Assembly: GCA_028726605.1 (NCBI GenBank) | Contig: JAQYPV010000007.1 | Location: 62,001 to 126,000 of the forward strand | DNA length: 64,000 nucleotides | Direction of reading: 5' to 3' | Source of the DNA: Peptoniphilaceae bacterium | GTDB lineage: Bacteria > Bacillota > Clostridia > Tissierellales > Peptoniphilaceae | Part shown: piece by piece, positions 1-9,709 of the stretch | Layout: each line of letters begins with the position of its first letter | Numbering within the stretch: the stretch's first letter is position 1 | Program-made: the position numbers and the translations under genes | The notes under the pieces: model-generated | Told to the model about the DNA's origin: nothing | Seen by the model: the letters and a program-made list of their open reading frames with translations, nothing else | The model's database searches: none

Positions 1-28
1 TGGGTTGAGAAGTCGCAAAGGAGAATCT

Positions 29-196
29 ATGGACAAGAAAAGGAAGACGTACGCCGTCATCGGCCTCAGGGACGTGGACGTGGCCATCGAAGGCGAGGAC
101 ATCCGCATGAACCCCTCACCCGCGGAGATCTTTCACGAGGGCGAGACCGTGTACGCCCTGTTGCCGACGGCGTCCTTTAAGAGGATGGAACTGTGA
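29..196 (+). CDS. small hypothetical protein (55 aa)
   Basis: The ATG at 29 follows AAAGGAGA at 17-24, so it is preferred to a TTG at position 5. The product is 55 residues with no signal peptide or membrane segment. The stretch around residues 12-50 (VIGLRDVDVAIEGEDI, then a GE-V-ALLP pattern) looks faintly like the C-terminal RCK_C part of TrkA-type potassium regulators, so it may be a free-standing or remnant RCK_C-like piece. That is inference from pattern only. Its stop overlaps the GTG start of the methyltransferase gene, so the two are probably co-transcribed. I do not recognise a defined family. Confidence 0.55.
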   Translation: MDKKRKTYAVIGLRDVDVAIEGEDIRMNPSPAEIFHEGETVYALLPTASFKRMEL

Positions 197-1011
197 AGCG
201 CATGATCTCCATCACGCGACCGGATCACGTGCGCTACAAACAGTGGATGAAGGCTCAAACTGCTCATGGACGGCACAAGAGCGGGCTTTACTTGATCGAG
301 AGCCGCAAGCTCGTGGCCGAAGCGCTCGCCGCCGGTGTGGAACTGCAGAACGTCATCTTGCGCGAGGACGCGTGGGAGACATGGGAAGAGACTAAGAGCC
401 TCGCCGCGGCGCGCGGAAGACTTCAAAATTGGGAAGAGGATCTGCCCTTCGTCTCGCTTGCGGCCAACCTCTTTGACCGCCTGGCGTCGTCTCAGACGCC
501 AGACGGCATCCTAGCCGTGGCGACCCTCCCCGCGCGGGATCCCGTGCCGCGGCGGCTCAAGGGCCGGGTTCTCATCCTGGATCACTTGCAGGATCCGGGC
601 AACGTGGGGACGCTCTTGCGCAGCGCGGAGGCGTTCGGCTTCAAATCGGTTCTGGGTTTCGAGAGCGCCGATTTTTACGCGCCGAAGACCCTTCGAAGCG
701 CCATGGGTTCCACGTTTCGGCTGGACCTCTACGCCGCGCATCAGGCGTCGGTCGACGCGTGGCACGAGGCGATGGGCCTTTTTTGGTGGGGAGCGGATCT
801 CAAGGGCTTCGATGTCCGTCGGGTGACGTGGCCGGAAGAGTTCGCGCTCGTCATCGGAAACGAGGGGCGAGGCCTTTCGCCGGCGGTCATCGCGCGGCTC
901 CATGAGACGGTCACCATTCCCATGCAAAAGGTGGAGTCCCTCAACGCGGCGGTGTCGGGGTCGCTTCTGATGGGACTCGCCGCGCTTGAACGGCATTCGG
1001 GCAACCGTTAG
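193..1011 (+). CDS. TrmH/SpoU-family RNA 2'-O-methyltransferase
   Basis: This is a SPOUT-class enzyme expected to methylate a ribose 2'-OH in rRNA or tRNA using S-adenosylmethionine. The family motifs are all present: motif 1 ILDHLQDPGNVGTLLRSAEA near residues 127-147, motif 2 LVIGNEGRGLSP near 219-230, and motif 3 IPMQKVESLNAAVS near 241-254. The N-terminal 100 residues form the substrate-binding SpoU_sub_bind-like domain. Start is GTG at 193, overlapping the previous stop (GTGA); an ATG at 202 is possible. Length (272 aa) is normal. The gene sits directly upstream of pheST, a common clostridial neighbourhood. The exact target nucleotide cannot be read from sequence. Confidence 0.9.
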   Translation: MKRMISITRPDHVRYKQWMKAQTAHGRHKSGLYLIESRKLVAEALAAGVELQNVILREDAWETWEETKSLAAARGRLQNWEEDLPFVSLAANLFDRLASSQTPDGILAVATLPARDPVPRRLKGRVLILDHLQDPGNVGTLLRSAEAFGFKSVLGFESADFYAPKTLRSAMGSTFRLDLYAAHQASVDAWHEAMGLFWWGADLKGFDVRRVTWPEEFALVIGNEGRGLSPAVIARLHETVTIPMQKVESLNAAVSGSLLMGLAALERHSGNR

Positions 1012-1026
1012 AATAAGAAGAAGGAT

Positions 1027-1060
1027 CTCGCTCTGACCGGTGCCGGGCGAGGTTTGTTTT
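1027..1060 (+). terminator. possible terminator/attenuator between the methyltransferase gene and pheS
   Basis: CTCGCTC (1027-1033) can pair with GGGCGAG (1045-1051), with one wobble, leaving an 11-nt loop. It is followed by TTTGTTTT at 1053-1060. It could end the upstream transcript or attenuate pheST. The 74-bp gap is too short for a T-box and no T-box motif is visible. Confidence 0.4.
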
Positions 1061-1085
1061 ATGGCGTCGGAGGATTGGAGGGAAT

Positions 1086-2123
1086 ATGAAGGAGAAGCTG
1101 GAAGCGCTGCGCCGAGAAGCCTTGGATCGAATTGCACAGGCTTCGGACGATCAGGCGTTGGAAGAGGCCCGAGTGGCCTATTTAGGGAAGAAGGGCGGCG
1201 TGACCGAAATCCTCAAGGGTCTCAAGGACCTGCCGGGAGCCGAACGTAAAGAGGTCGGTCAGCTGGCGAACGAAGTAAAACGCGAGCTCTTCGAGGCCAT
1301 CAACGCGCAAAAAGAGGCGCTCATCGATCAAAAGACGATTCTGGCTCACCCGTTGGATTTGACGCGCCCGGGCACGCCGGTGGCGCGCGGGGGACTGCAT
1401 CCCATCACGCAGATGATGTTCGACTTGAACGACGCCTTTCAGTCCATGGGCTTTGAGATCTTTCGCGAAGACGACATCACGAGTGAAAAATACGCCTTCG
1501 ACAACCTGAACTTCCCGCCGAATCATCCGGCGCGCGAGACGATGGACACGTATTGGCTGGAGGGCACGGAGGAAAAGCGCGGAGCCGAGCGGCTCGCCCT
1601 GCGTCCGCACCTCACCGGGGCCTCGGTGCGCTACTTGATGCAGCACGGTGCGCCGGCACGGTTCATCTACCCGGGCAGCGTCTTCCGCAACGAGACGACG
1701 GACGCCCGCCACGAGCGCGCGTTTACGCAGTACGAGGCGCTCATCGTCGACAGAGACTTCTCGTTTGCTTCGGGGCAACTCCTCATCAACACCATCCTGG
1801 AAAAAGTCTTCGGTCACCCCGTACGCACGCGCATGCGCGCCGGATTCTTCCCCTTCGTGGAGCCGGGGTTTGAGATCGACATGGAGTGCCAGGTCTGTCA
1901 TGGAGAGGGCTGTAAGGTCTGTCACCAGATCGGCTGGATCGAAGTCATGCCGGGTGGTTCGCCGCATCCCAACGTCCTGAAGGCGGCGGGCTTGGATCCG
2001 TCCATTTGGAGCGGATTCTACATCAACATCGGCTTGGATCGTCTGGTGATGATGCGCTACGAGGTGGATGACGTGCGCCTGTTCCACAGCAACGACCTGC
2101 GGTTCCTCTCGCAATTTCACTAA
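1086..2123 (+). CDS. pheS: phenylalanyl-tRNA synthetase alpha subunit
   Basis: PheS is the catalytic subunit of the (alpha-beta)2 PheRS that charges tRNA-Phe in the cytoplasm. The 345-aa protein has the N-terminal coiled-coil tRNA-binding arm (residues 1-90) and then the class II core: a motif-2 region FRNETTDARHERAFTQYE near residues 200-217 and motif 3 GLDRLVMMRY near 317-326. The MECQVCHGEGCKVC segment near residues 265-280 is the cysteine-containing loop of bacterial PheS. The ATG at 1086 has GGAGG upstream, and length is typical. pheT follows after 9 bp, the standard pheST operon. Confidence 0.97.
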   Translation: MKEKLEALRREALDRIAQASDDQALEEARVAYLGKKGGVTEILKGLKDLPGAERKEVGQLANEVKRELFEAINAQKEALIDQKTILAHPLDLTRPGTPVARGGLHPITQMMFDLNDAFQSMGFEIFREDDITSEKYAFDNLNFPPNHPARETMDTYWLEGTEEKRGAERLALRPHLTGASVRYLMQHGAPARFIYPGSVFRNETTDARHERAFTQYEALIVDRDFSFASGQLLINTILEKVFGHPVRTRMRAGFFPFVEPGFEIDMECQVCHGEGCKVCHQIGWIEVMPGGSPHPNVLKAAGLDPSIWSGFYINIGLDRLVMMRYEVDDVRLFHSNDLRFLSQFH

Positions 2124-2132
2124 GGAGTTCAC

Positions 2133-4586
2133 ATGAAATTATCGCTCAACTGGCTGAAAGAATACGTCGCCCTGCCGGACGACCTCACTATGGACCAACT
2201 CGCCTACGATTTGACCATGCGCACCGTGGAAGTGGAGGACACGGTCGACTTGGACGCTCAGTTTGACCATATCGTCTGCGGAAAGCTGTTATCTGTCCGC
2301 CCGCATCCCAACGCCGACCGCCTGTCGGTGTGCCAAGTGGACGTGGGATTGGCCGAGCCCATACAAATCGTCTGCGGCGGCAGCAATCTGGTAGAAGGCC
2401 ACTACGTGGTGGTGAATCTGCCGGGTTCGAAGGCCGTCTGGCACGGGGAAGGCGAGCCCGTTGTCATCGAAGAGACGGAACTTCGAGGACTTTCGTCCTA
2501 CGGGATGATCTCCGGCTCCTACGAAGTGGGCCTCCAGGCCCTGTTCCCCGCGCCGGAAATGCACCACATCGTGGACTTGACCGAAGAGGGCCTGGAGGGC
2601 GAAGTGGACCTTCATCCGGGTCTCCCCCTGGCCGATGCGCTGGGACTACACGACCAGATCTTGGAGATTGAAAACAAGTCCATCACGAATCGCCCGGACC
2701 TCTGGGGTCATTACGGCGTGGCGCGCGAACTCTCCGCCATCTACCACGTGCCCCTGAAACCGCTGCCGGAAGACGTCGTGCCACGGGAAGAAGCGTATCC
2801 GGTATCCATAGCGGATGCCGACCTCTGCCACCGCTTCCTCGCCGCCCATTACACTGGCGTGTGTTCGAAGAAATCCCCGCTGTGGTTGCGCTCGCGCCTC
2901 TTTCGGCTCGACATCCGTCCGATCAGCGCGCCGGTGGACATCACGAACTACGTGATGCTGGCGACGGGACAGCCCACGCACGCCTACGATGCCGATCACT
3001 TGAAGGGCGGTCTCGTTGCGCGCCGGGCGCAGGACGGGGAGACGTTGGAACTCTTGGATGGCAAAGAGTTGGTGCTCTCGTCGGAGAATCTGGTCATCGC
3101 CGATGGCGAAAAGGCTTTGGGCTTGGCGGGCCTCATGGGGGGCAAGCACGACTCCATTTTGCCGGAGACACGCGAAATCGTCCTCGAAATTGCGAATTTC
3201 GACGCGGCGAACGTGCGAAAGACGGCGCAGCGTTTTGGCGTGCGCACAGAGGCGTCCAGCCGCAATGAGAAAGGTCTCGACGTGGATCGCGTGGATCCTT
3301 CCTTTGCCGTGGCCGATCAGCTGATTCACGAGCTGTTCCCGGAGGCCAAGCGTGTGGCCTTTTCCGATGTGGGCGAGAAGCACACGACTCCGGTTCGCAT
3401 TGAGGTGGCGTTGGCGTGGCTCGAGCGGCGTCTGGGACGGGATCTCTCGTACGCCCGGTTAGAAGCTCTTCTGGCTCCGCTGGGGTTCTTTATCGAAGCA
3501 GAAGGCGCCGCCGAAGCGGAGGGAGAACGGCCCCTATCCATCCTCGTGCCCAGTTGGCGCGCCACGGGCGACGTGTCGCTTCCGGATGACATCTTGGAAG
3601 AGGTGGCTCGCATGATCGGGTACGAGAACTTTTCTCTCAAAGCGCCCACCGTCACGTTGACGCACGCGCTCAATCAGCGAGGGGAGACGCTCACCCGTCG
3701 CCTCATGGAGTACCTGGCTTTCAGCTGCGGCTTTCAGGAGATCACATCCTACCCCTGGGTGCGCGATGAGAGCCTCGCGCTCTTAGAGGAAGACCCGGCG
3801 ACGCTCCTCTCCTTGGACATGCCTCCTGCGCCGGATCAGAGCGTGCTCCGCCCGTCGCACTTACCGAACCTCATGGACGCCATCGTGAAAAACGTGCGCT
3901 ACTTTGAGGCGTTCTCCATCTTCGAGGTGGGACAGGTCTATCACCGGGGCGCGAGTTCGCCGTCGTCGCCCGATGAAGTGCTGCCGGAGATGCATCGCGA
4001 ACTGGCTGGCGCCATGGTGGGACAAGACGCCGAAGCGCTTTTCTACCGCCTCAAAGGCGTGTTGGAAGGCCTCGGGGAGGCCGTACAGACCACGCCCCTC
4101 GGCTTCAGCCGCGAACAGAAGCCGGCCTGGGAGGATCGTGACGGGTGGCTCTCGATCGTGCTGGAAGGTGAAGTCATCGGCGCGATGGGCCTCTTGTCCA
4201 CGCGCGCCAAAAACGCGCTGGGGCTCAAATTCCACGACGCGGCTCTCTTTGCCTTCAATTTGGACCGATTGAAGCCGTTCGACTCGCGCACGAACCTCTT
4301 CCATCACCTGCCACAGTATCCACACGTCTTCCAGGATCTGTCGCTGCTCGTGGACGAAGAGACGCATTTTGCCGCGCTCAAAGACGCCGTCGGAAGCCTC
4401 GCGGAGTCGGTGGCGTTTATCGACGAATACCGGGGCAAGCAGATCCCCGAAGGAAAGAAATCCGTGACGCTGCGCGTGGAGTTGGCGTCGACAGAAGGCA
4501 CGCTCACGGCTGACGAGATCGACCGCCGCATGGAGACCATTAAAGCTACCTTGGCTGAGGCAGGCGCGACCGTGCGCAATGCCTGA
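2133..4586 (+). CDS. pheT: phenylalanyl-tRNA synthetase beta subunit
   Basis: PheT is the large subunit that completes PheRS and carries tRNA binding and editing. Domains can be followed in order: an EMAP-like tRNA-binding domain near the N-terminus (residues 40-155, with HPNADRLSVCQVD), the B3/B4 editing region (about 210-380), B5, the catalytic-like core, and a C-terminal ferredoxin-like anticodon-binding domain (about 720-817). The 817-aa length is normal. AAGGAG precedes the ATG. It is co-transcribed with pheS; zapA follows within 50 bp, the usual clostridial order. Confidence 0.97.
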   Translation: MKLSLNWLKEYVALPDDLTMDQLAYDLTMRTVEVEDTVDLDAQFDHIVCGKLLSVRPHPNADRLSVCQVDVGLAEPIQIVCGGSNLVEGHYVVVNLPGSKAVWHGEGEPVVIEETELRGLSSYGMISGSYEVGLQALFPAPEMHHIVDLTEEGLEGEVDLHPGLPLADALGLHDQILEIENKSITNRPDLWGHYGVARELSAIYHVPLKPLPEDVVPREEAYPVSIADADLCHRFLAAHYTGVCSKKSPLWLRSRLFRLDIRPISAPVDITNYVMLATGQPTHAYDADHLKGGLVARRAQDGETLELLDGKELVLSSENLVIADGEKALGLAGLMGGKHDSILPETREIVLEIANFDAANVRKTAQRFGVRTEASSRNEKGLDVDRVDPSFAVADQLIHELFPEAKRVAFSDVGEKHTTPVRIEVALAWLERRLGRDLSYARLEALLAPLGFFIEAEGAAEAEGERPLSILVPSWRATGDVSLPDDILEEVARMIGYENFSLKAPTVTLTHALNQRGETLTRRLMEYLAFSCGFQEITSYPWVRDESLALLEEDPATLLSLDMPPAPDQSVLRPSHLPNLMDAIVKNVRYFEAFSIFEVGQVYHRGASSPSSPDEVLPEMHRELAGAMVGQDAEALFYRLKGVLEGLGEAVQTTPLGFSREQKPAWEDRDGWLSIVLEGEVIGAMGLLSTRAKNALGLKFHDAALFAFNLDRLKPFDSRTNLFHHLPQYPHVFQDLSLLVDEETHFAALKDAVGSLAESVAFIDEYRGKQIPEGKKSVTLRVELASTEGTLTADEIDRRMETIKATLAEAGATVRNA

Positions 4587-4632
4587 GACGGGACAGGGCT
4601 TCACGCGCGAATCGCAGAGAAAGGAGAGGGAG

Positions 4633-5064
4633 ATGGCGGAACGAAACCGATTAGATGTCACGATATTCGGAAATGACTACGTATTGCACAGCTCCCGACC
4701 GGACGCGCAGATGCGGCGAGTGGTGGCCTACGCGCAGCAGAAGATCGACGAAGCGGGGTCGGAGCAGACGCGCTACAACAAGACCATGCAGGTGACGCTG
4801 GCGTGCATCAACCTGGCCGATGAGGCCGACGAATGGCGCAGCAAGGCACAGGTCAATGCTGACGCGCTGGCAGCACTCCAAGGTCAGGTGGAAAGACAGC
4901 AAGCGGAACTAACCGAACTTCAGGCAGAACTCGAGCTCGCTTTGGCAGCGGCCGAAGAAAAAGAACAGGACTTGGAGGCCGTGCACCGTAAGTTGGAAGT
5001 GACGGAGAACAAGCGCCTGGAGACGGCCAAACAGTTTCAGGAATACCGGAGAACGCACCATTGA
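4633..5064 (+). CDS. zapA: cell division protein ZapA
   Basis: ZapA is a small cytoplasmic protein that bundles FtsZ filaments at the division septum. The first 90 residues match the ZapA fold: LDVTIFGNDYVLHS at the N-terminus followed by a helix ending in TLACINLADE. A long charged coiled coil (about residues 75-143) follows, rich in Gln and Glu. The ATG at 4633 follows AAGGAGAGGG and gives 143 aa; an upstream in-frame ATG at 4579 overlaps pheT, lacks a ribosome site and adds a non-conserved tail. The stop overlaps the TTG of the U32 gene. Its place between pheT and the U32/mutS2 genes is conserved in many clostridia. Confidence 0.88.
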   Translation: MAERNRLDVTIFGNDYVLHSSRPDAQMRRVVAYAQQKIDEAGSEQTRYNKTMQVTLACINLADEADEWRSKAQVNADALAALQGQVERQQAELTELQAELELALAAAEEKEQDLEAVHRKLEVTENKRLETAKQFQEYRRTHH

Positions 5065-7328
5065 GGCCGGAGATTCTGGCGCCGGCGGGCAATCGCGCCA
5101 TGGCCGACGCGGCGATGGCGGCCGGCTGTGATGCGCTCTACTGTGCCGCGCCGTCGTTTGGGGCGCGCGCCTTTGCCGACAACTTCACCGAAGACGAACT
5201 GGAAGCGCTGATTTCAGATGCCCATCGCCGTGGGGTGCGGGTCTTTTTGACGGTGAACACGCTCCTACATGATGACGAACGGGATGAGGCGATTGCCCTT
5301 TTGGAGCGCCTTTCCGGCGTCGGATTGGATGCCGTCATCGTCCAAGATCTGGGCCTCAATCGCGTCTTAAGGCGCGCCCTTCCCACCCTCGAACGCCACG
5401 CGTCGACGCAGATGAGCGTGACGTCGCTGGCGGGCGCGCGCGAACTGGAACAATTGGGCTTTTCGCGCGTCATCCTGGGTCGGGAAACGCCCATTGAGGA
5501 AGTGGAAGCCATCGTGCATGGCGTGTCGTGCGAGGTGGAAGTGTTCGTGCACGGCTCACTCTGCGTCTCCGTCTCCGGACAGTGCTATCTCTCCGCTTTT
5601 CAGGGCGGTCGCAGCGGCAATCGCGGCGCTTGCGCGCAGCCTTGCCGCAAGACGTACACCTTAGAGCGCGCCGATGGCAAACGGCTGGGGACGGCCGATA
5701 CGTACTTGAGCCCGCGCGACCTCATGACGCTCGAAGAGGCGCCGCGGCTCGTTCAGGCCGGCGTTTCGTCCTTCAAGATCGAGGGCCGCATGAAAAAGCC
5801 GGAGTACGTCTACGCCGCCGTGTCGGCTTATCGGGCGGCCTGCGAGAACGGACGTCCCGACGCCGCGGGTCTCAGGCTCATGACGAATCGCCCCTTTACC
5901 AAGGGCTTTCTCTTCGGCGATTTTGGCCGAGATTTTGCCTTCACGCGCACCATGGAGACGGGCGACGTGGTGGGGACCATCGTCCGGCATCGCCCGGCGT
6001 TTGGCCTCGCCCTTTCGGCAGACGTCGCTGCGGGGGACATTCTGATGCTGCACGGTCGGCGCTCTTTCCCGTTCACCGTGACCGAAGCACATGCGCCGGG
6101 GAGTGAGTTGCCCTTATCCGCCAAAGATTTACATGAGGGAGATGTCGTGCGCCGCGTGTACACGTCCCGCGTGCGCGACGCTCTGGAGGAGGCGCTCGCA
6201 CGGCGAACTCCAAAGACACCGGTGGCCTTTACGGTGGACATCGCACCGGAAAAGCCCATTCACGTCATGGCGCAGACCGAGGACGCCTGTGCCGAAATCT
6301 GGGGCGAGGTGGTTCAGACGGCGCAAACGCACGCGCTCGACGAGGAGACGGTTCGTCGGGCATTTCAAAAATTGGGCGCGAGCCACTACACTTGGGGCGG
6401 CCTGACTCTTCACCTGGCAGAGCATGCCTTTCTCACCATGGGGGCGCTCAACGCCGCGCGGCGCGCAGCGCTTGTGGCGTTGGAGGCGCGCTGGAAGAAA
6501 CCGCTCCTCGGTGCGCGACGCATTGTAAATGAGGGAAGAGATCCTCTCGCGGGCGTGTCTTTTGCGGCGCGCCCCGCACGGACGGAGCTCTTTTTGCGCA
6601 CTGACCGTGCGCCAGAGGACTTTCCCGACGCGTCGTCCCTCGACGGCGTGATCTTGACCGATCCAGACTGTGCCCCTGCGTGGAAGGCGCGGGGCGTGCG
6701 GGTGGAGTGGGAGATTCCGGCTCTCTTGGACCATCAGACGGCGGAGACACTCGCACCGGATGCGCATGATGAAGTGTGGGACGGCTTTAGCGTCCGCACG
6801 CTCAACGAATGGGCCATCGCGCACGCCTGGAACGCCGAGCGATCGACGCCGCTTACGGTCACCGTGGACTACGGATTCAATCTCTGGAACGAGGAGTCGC
6901 TCCGCGCGCTGGAGGATTTAAGTCCCCTTGCGATTGAAGCGGTGACGCTGTCGCCCGAGCTGTCGTTCTCGGACATGAAGCCGCTCTTAAAGACCGCATA
7001 CCCGGTACAAGTCATCGTGGCCGGGCCGAATCCGGGGATGCTCTTGCGGCACTGCCCGGCGAGCGCGCTCAAAGGCTGCACCACGGATGCGGCGTGCGCC
7101 ACCTGCGCGTTGAGAAGAGAGATCTTCCTCTGTGATGCCGTGGGACGCCGCCCGGTGCGTCGGCACTTTGGCTTTACCGAAGTGGAAGCGCCGACGCGGA
7201 TCGATTGGCGTGCCCAAGCCGACGCCCTTCTCCGCGAGAAACCCGCGCGGATTCTCATTCGCGATGACGGAGAGCAGACCGTGGACGATGTGGCGTTTTG
7301 GATGAAAAAGATACGAAACGAACGATGA
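5061..7328 (+). CDS. U32 family protein with DUF3656-type C-terminal region (RlhA-like)
   Basis: Members of the U32 'peptidase' family characterised in E. coli act in RNA hydroxylation (RlhA on 23S rRNA, TrhP on tRNA) rather than as proven proteases. The N-terminal 370 residues show the U32 signature: EILAPAGN at residue 4, VFVHGSLCVSVSGQCYLS near 156-173, and the Cys-rich GNRGACAQPC near 184-193. The remaining 380 residues are the long C-terminal extension seen in RlhA-type members, with a CTTDAACATC cysteine cluster near 671-680. The start is TTG at 5061, overlapping the zapA stop (TTGA). At 755 aa it fits the RlhA-size class. The substrate is inferred, not shown. Confidence 0.82.
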   Translation: MRPEILAPAGNRAMADAAMAAGCDALYCAAPSFGARAFADNFTEDELEALISDAHRRGVRVFLTVNTLLHDDERDEAIALLERLSGVGLDAVIVQDLGLNRVLRRALPTLERHASTQMSVTSLAGARELEQLGFSRVILGRETPIEEVEAIVHGVSCEVEVFVHGSLCVSVSGQCYLSAFQGGRSGNRGACAQPCRKTYTLERADGKRLGTADTYLSPRDLMTLEEAPRLVQAGVSSFKIEGRMKKPEYVYAAVSAYRAACENGRPDAAGLRLMTNRPFTKGFLFGDFGRDFAFTRTMETGDVVGTIVRHRPAFGLALSADVAAGDILMLHGRRSFPFTVTEAHAPGSELPLSAKDLHEGDVVRRVYTSRVRDALEEALARRTPKTPVAFTVDIAPEKPIHVMAQTEDACAEIWGEVVQTAQTHALDEETVRRAFQKLGASHYTWGGLTLHLAEHAFLTMGALNAARRAALVALEARWKKPLLGARRIVNEGRDPLAGVSFAARPARTELFLRTDRAPEDFPDASSLDGVILTDPDCAPAWKARGVRVEWEIPALLDHQTAETLAPDAHDEVWDGFSVRTLNEWAIAHAWNAERSTPLTVTVDYGFNLWNEESLRALEDLSPLAIEAVTLSPELSFSDMKPLLKTAYPVQVIVAGPNPGMLLRHCPASALKGCTTDAACATCALRREIFLCDAVGRRPVRRHFGFTEVEAPTRIDWRAQADALLREKPARILIRDDGEQTVDDVAFWMKKIRNER

Positions 7329-7339
7329 AAGGAGAGGCG

Positions 7340-9700
7340 ATGGACGAGCGCGTCTTACAGACGTTGGAATACGACCAGATCTTGGACCAATTGGCCTCGT
7401 ATGCGTCGTCGCCACTCACTGTGGAGACGATCCGAAAACTCAGACCTTCTTCTGACCGACGCTGGATCGAACAGCGTCAGGCGGAGACGGCGGATGCGCT
7501 GCGCCTCGTCCTGGACGTGGGCAAGCCGCCGCTCTTCGGGATTCATCCCGTGCGTGCGGCCCTGCGCCGCGCGAAACTCGGCGGCGTGCTCTCGATGCGC
7601 GAACTCTTGCACATCTCTGAGGTGTTGCGCCAGACGGAAGCGCTGCAGGAATACGCGCAGGACGTGGACGAAGGGGTCCTCGTCATGGCCATTCGGGCGC
7701 TGTTCGTCCAGTCCGGGCTTCGGCGTCAAATTGCCGACGCCATTTTGGATGAGGAGACGATGGCGGACACGGCATCGCGAGAACTCTACTCCATTCGGCA
7801 GAGCATGCGCGCCAAACAGGATCAGGTGAAAACCAAGCTCAACGAAATTCTGGCGCGTGCCGCTCAGGCGGGGTATTTGAGCGAGGGCTTCGTCACCATG
7901 CGCGACGGGCGCTACGTCTTGCCCGTCAAGGCCTCCAACAAGTCCAATGTGCGCGGCGTGGTGCACGACGCCTCGGGGTCGGGGCAGACGGTCTTCATCG
8001 AGCCCATGGCCGTGGTGGAACTCAACAACGAAATCCGCGCGCTGGAAGCGGAAGAAGAAGTGGAGATGCAGCGCATCCTGGCGGCGCTCTCTATGGAAGT
8101 GTCGGAATTTGAGCGCGAGATCGGAGACGCGGAGCGCATGCTCGTGGCGCTCGACGTGGCCTTCGCCAAAGGCAAGTACGCGCTCAAACTGAACGCCATC
8201 ACCCCTGAGTTCACGGAAGACCGCGTGGTCGATCTGCACCAGGCGCGCCATCCGCTGCTCGGAAAACACGTGGTGCCCATCGACATCCGTTTGGGGGAGG
8301 ACTTCAACACCTTGATCATCACCGGTCCGAACACGGGCGGTAAGACCGTCTCGCTGAAGACGCTAGGCCTCTTGCAGGCCATGGCGCAGGCCGGCCTCGC
8401 CGTACCGTGCCAGGCGCCGAGCAAGATGGCCGTCTTTTCGTCTCTCTACGCCGACATCGGAGACCGGCAGTCCATCGAGCAGAGCCTTTCGACGTTTTCG
8501 GCGTCCATGAAAAATCTCGTCGAAATTCTGGAACAGGCGGACGAGGGAAGTCTGCTCTTGTTGGACGAACTGGGGTCGGGGACAGATCCCACAGAAGGCG
8601 CGGCGCTTGCGATGGCGATTTTGGAACGCGTCACGCGTGACGACATTCGCACCGTGGCGACCACGCACTACGCCGAGCTCAAGCTCTTCGCCATTCGAGA
8701 AAAGGGCGTTCAAAACGCGTCCGTGGAGTTCGATGTGGAGACGCTTTCGCCCACGTATCGCCTGACGATCGGTCTTCCCGGACGCTCTAACGCGTTTGAG
8801 ATCTCCAAGCGTCTGGGCCTTTCAGAAGAAATCCTCGAAGCGGCAGAGTCCTATGTCGACCAAGGCAGCGTCGCCTTTGAGACGGTGCTGGCCGACATCG
8901 AACGCTCGCGAAGGGAGACGGAGGAGGAACGCGAAGCCATGCGTCGGGAGCGCGAGGCCTATCGCGAGCGCCTCTCGGTGATGCAGAAAGAGCTCGAAAA
9001 GGCCAAGTCCGCCTATGAACAGCAGATGACGGCGGCGCGAGAGGAGGCCGAACAAGTCATTCGCGAGGCGCGCGACAGCGCCAAGGAGATGATCCGCAAG
9101 GCCAAAGAGGCGCAGGACGAGACACGCCCTCAACTGGACCGGACGCTTTCGGAGATCAACGACGAGGCGAAGAAGTACGAAAAAAAACACGCGAAGAAGG
9201 TCCGCATGGCAACCGACCGCAAGGGCCCGACGGATCTCAAGCCGGGCGAACGGGTGAAGATCCTCTCGCTGGATCAGACGGGGATCTTAGTGTCCGAGCC
9301 TGACCGCGACGGTCGCGTCGAAGTGCAAATGGGGCTTTTGAAGGTGCGCTCGAACGTCAGGGACTTGGCGCGCGTGAGCGAGGAGACCATCGCCGTGCCC
9401 AAGCCTGCGCATTCGTCCGTTCAGACCTCGGGGGTGACGCAGAAAAAAGCCCAGGTGCTCTTGCCTCAGCTCGACCTGCGCGGGTTTCGCTTTGATGAAG
9501 CCATGGACCGTGTGGACAAGTACCTCGACGACAGCGTCATGGCAGGGTATTCTAAAGTGCGCATCATTCACGGCAAAGGCACGGGGGCGCTTCGTAAGGG
9601 CATTCACGATCGTCTCAAGAAAGACCGACGCGTCGACTCGTTTGCCTTTGCGGATGCGCGGGAAGGCGGCACGGGCGCCACGGATATTGTGCTGAAATAA
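7340..9700 (+). CDS. mutS2: endonuclease/ATPase MutS2
   Basis: MutS2 proteins are ABC-type ATPases linked to suppression of recombination and, in Bacillus, to splitting of collided ribosomes. Visible parts: the MutS core with Walker A GPNTGGKTVSLK near residues 329-340, Walker B LLLLDELGSGTDPTEG near 406-421, a long coiled coil (about 510-620), a KOW-like patch (about 630-690), and a C-terminal Smr domain beginning LDLRGFRFDEA near 708 with HGKGTGALRKG near 741-751. The ATG at 7340 follows GGAGAGG and gives 786 aa, the family norm; an earlier ATG at 7298 overlaps the U32 gene and has no ribosome site. Confidence 0.95.
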   Translation: MDERVLQTLEYDQILDQLASYASSPLTVETIRKLRPSSDRRWIEQRQAETADALRLVLDVGKPPLFGIHPVRAALRRAKLGGVLSMRELLHISEVLRQTEALQEYAQDVDEGVLVMAIRALFVQSGLRRQIADAILDEETMADTASRELYSIRQSMRAKQDQVKTKLNEILARAAQAGYLSEGFVTMRDGRYVLPVKASNKSNVRGVVHDASGSGQTVFIEPMAVVELNNEIRALEAEEEVEMQRILAALSMEVSEFEREIGDAERMLVALDVAFAKGKYALKLNAITPEFTEDRVVDLHQARHPLLGKHVVPIDIRLGEDFNTLIITGPNTGGKTVSLKTLGLLQAMAQAGLAVPCQAPSKMAVFSSLYADIGDRQSIEQSLSTFSASMKNLVEILEQADEGSLLLLDELGSGTDPTEGAALAMAILERVTRDDIRTVATTHYAELKLFAIREKGVQNASVEFDVETLSPTYRLTIGLPGRSNAFEISKRLGLSEEILEAAESYVDQGSVAFETVLADIERSRRETEEEREAMRREREAYRERLSVMQKELEKAKSAYEQQMTAAREEAEQVIREARDSAKEMIRKAKEAQDETRPQLDRTLSEINDEAKKYEKKHAKKVRMATDRKGPTDLKPGERVKILSLDQTGILVSEPDRDGRVEVQMGLLKVRSNVRDLARVSEETIAVPKPAHSSVQTSGVTQKKAQVLLPQLDLRGFRFDEAMDRVDKYLDDSVMAGYSKVRIIHGKGTGALRKGIHDRLKKDRRVDSFAFADAREGGTGATDIVLK

Positions 9701-9709
9701 GGTGGGGAT

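Noticed and set aside
1012..1085. Possible T-box leader for pheST
   Set aside because: Only 74 bp long and without the conserved T-box antiterminator sequence; at most a simple terminator.
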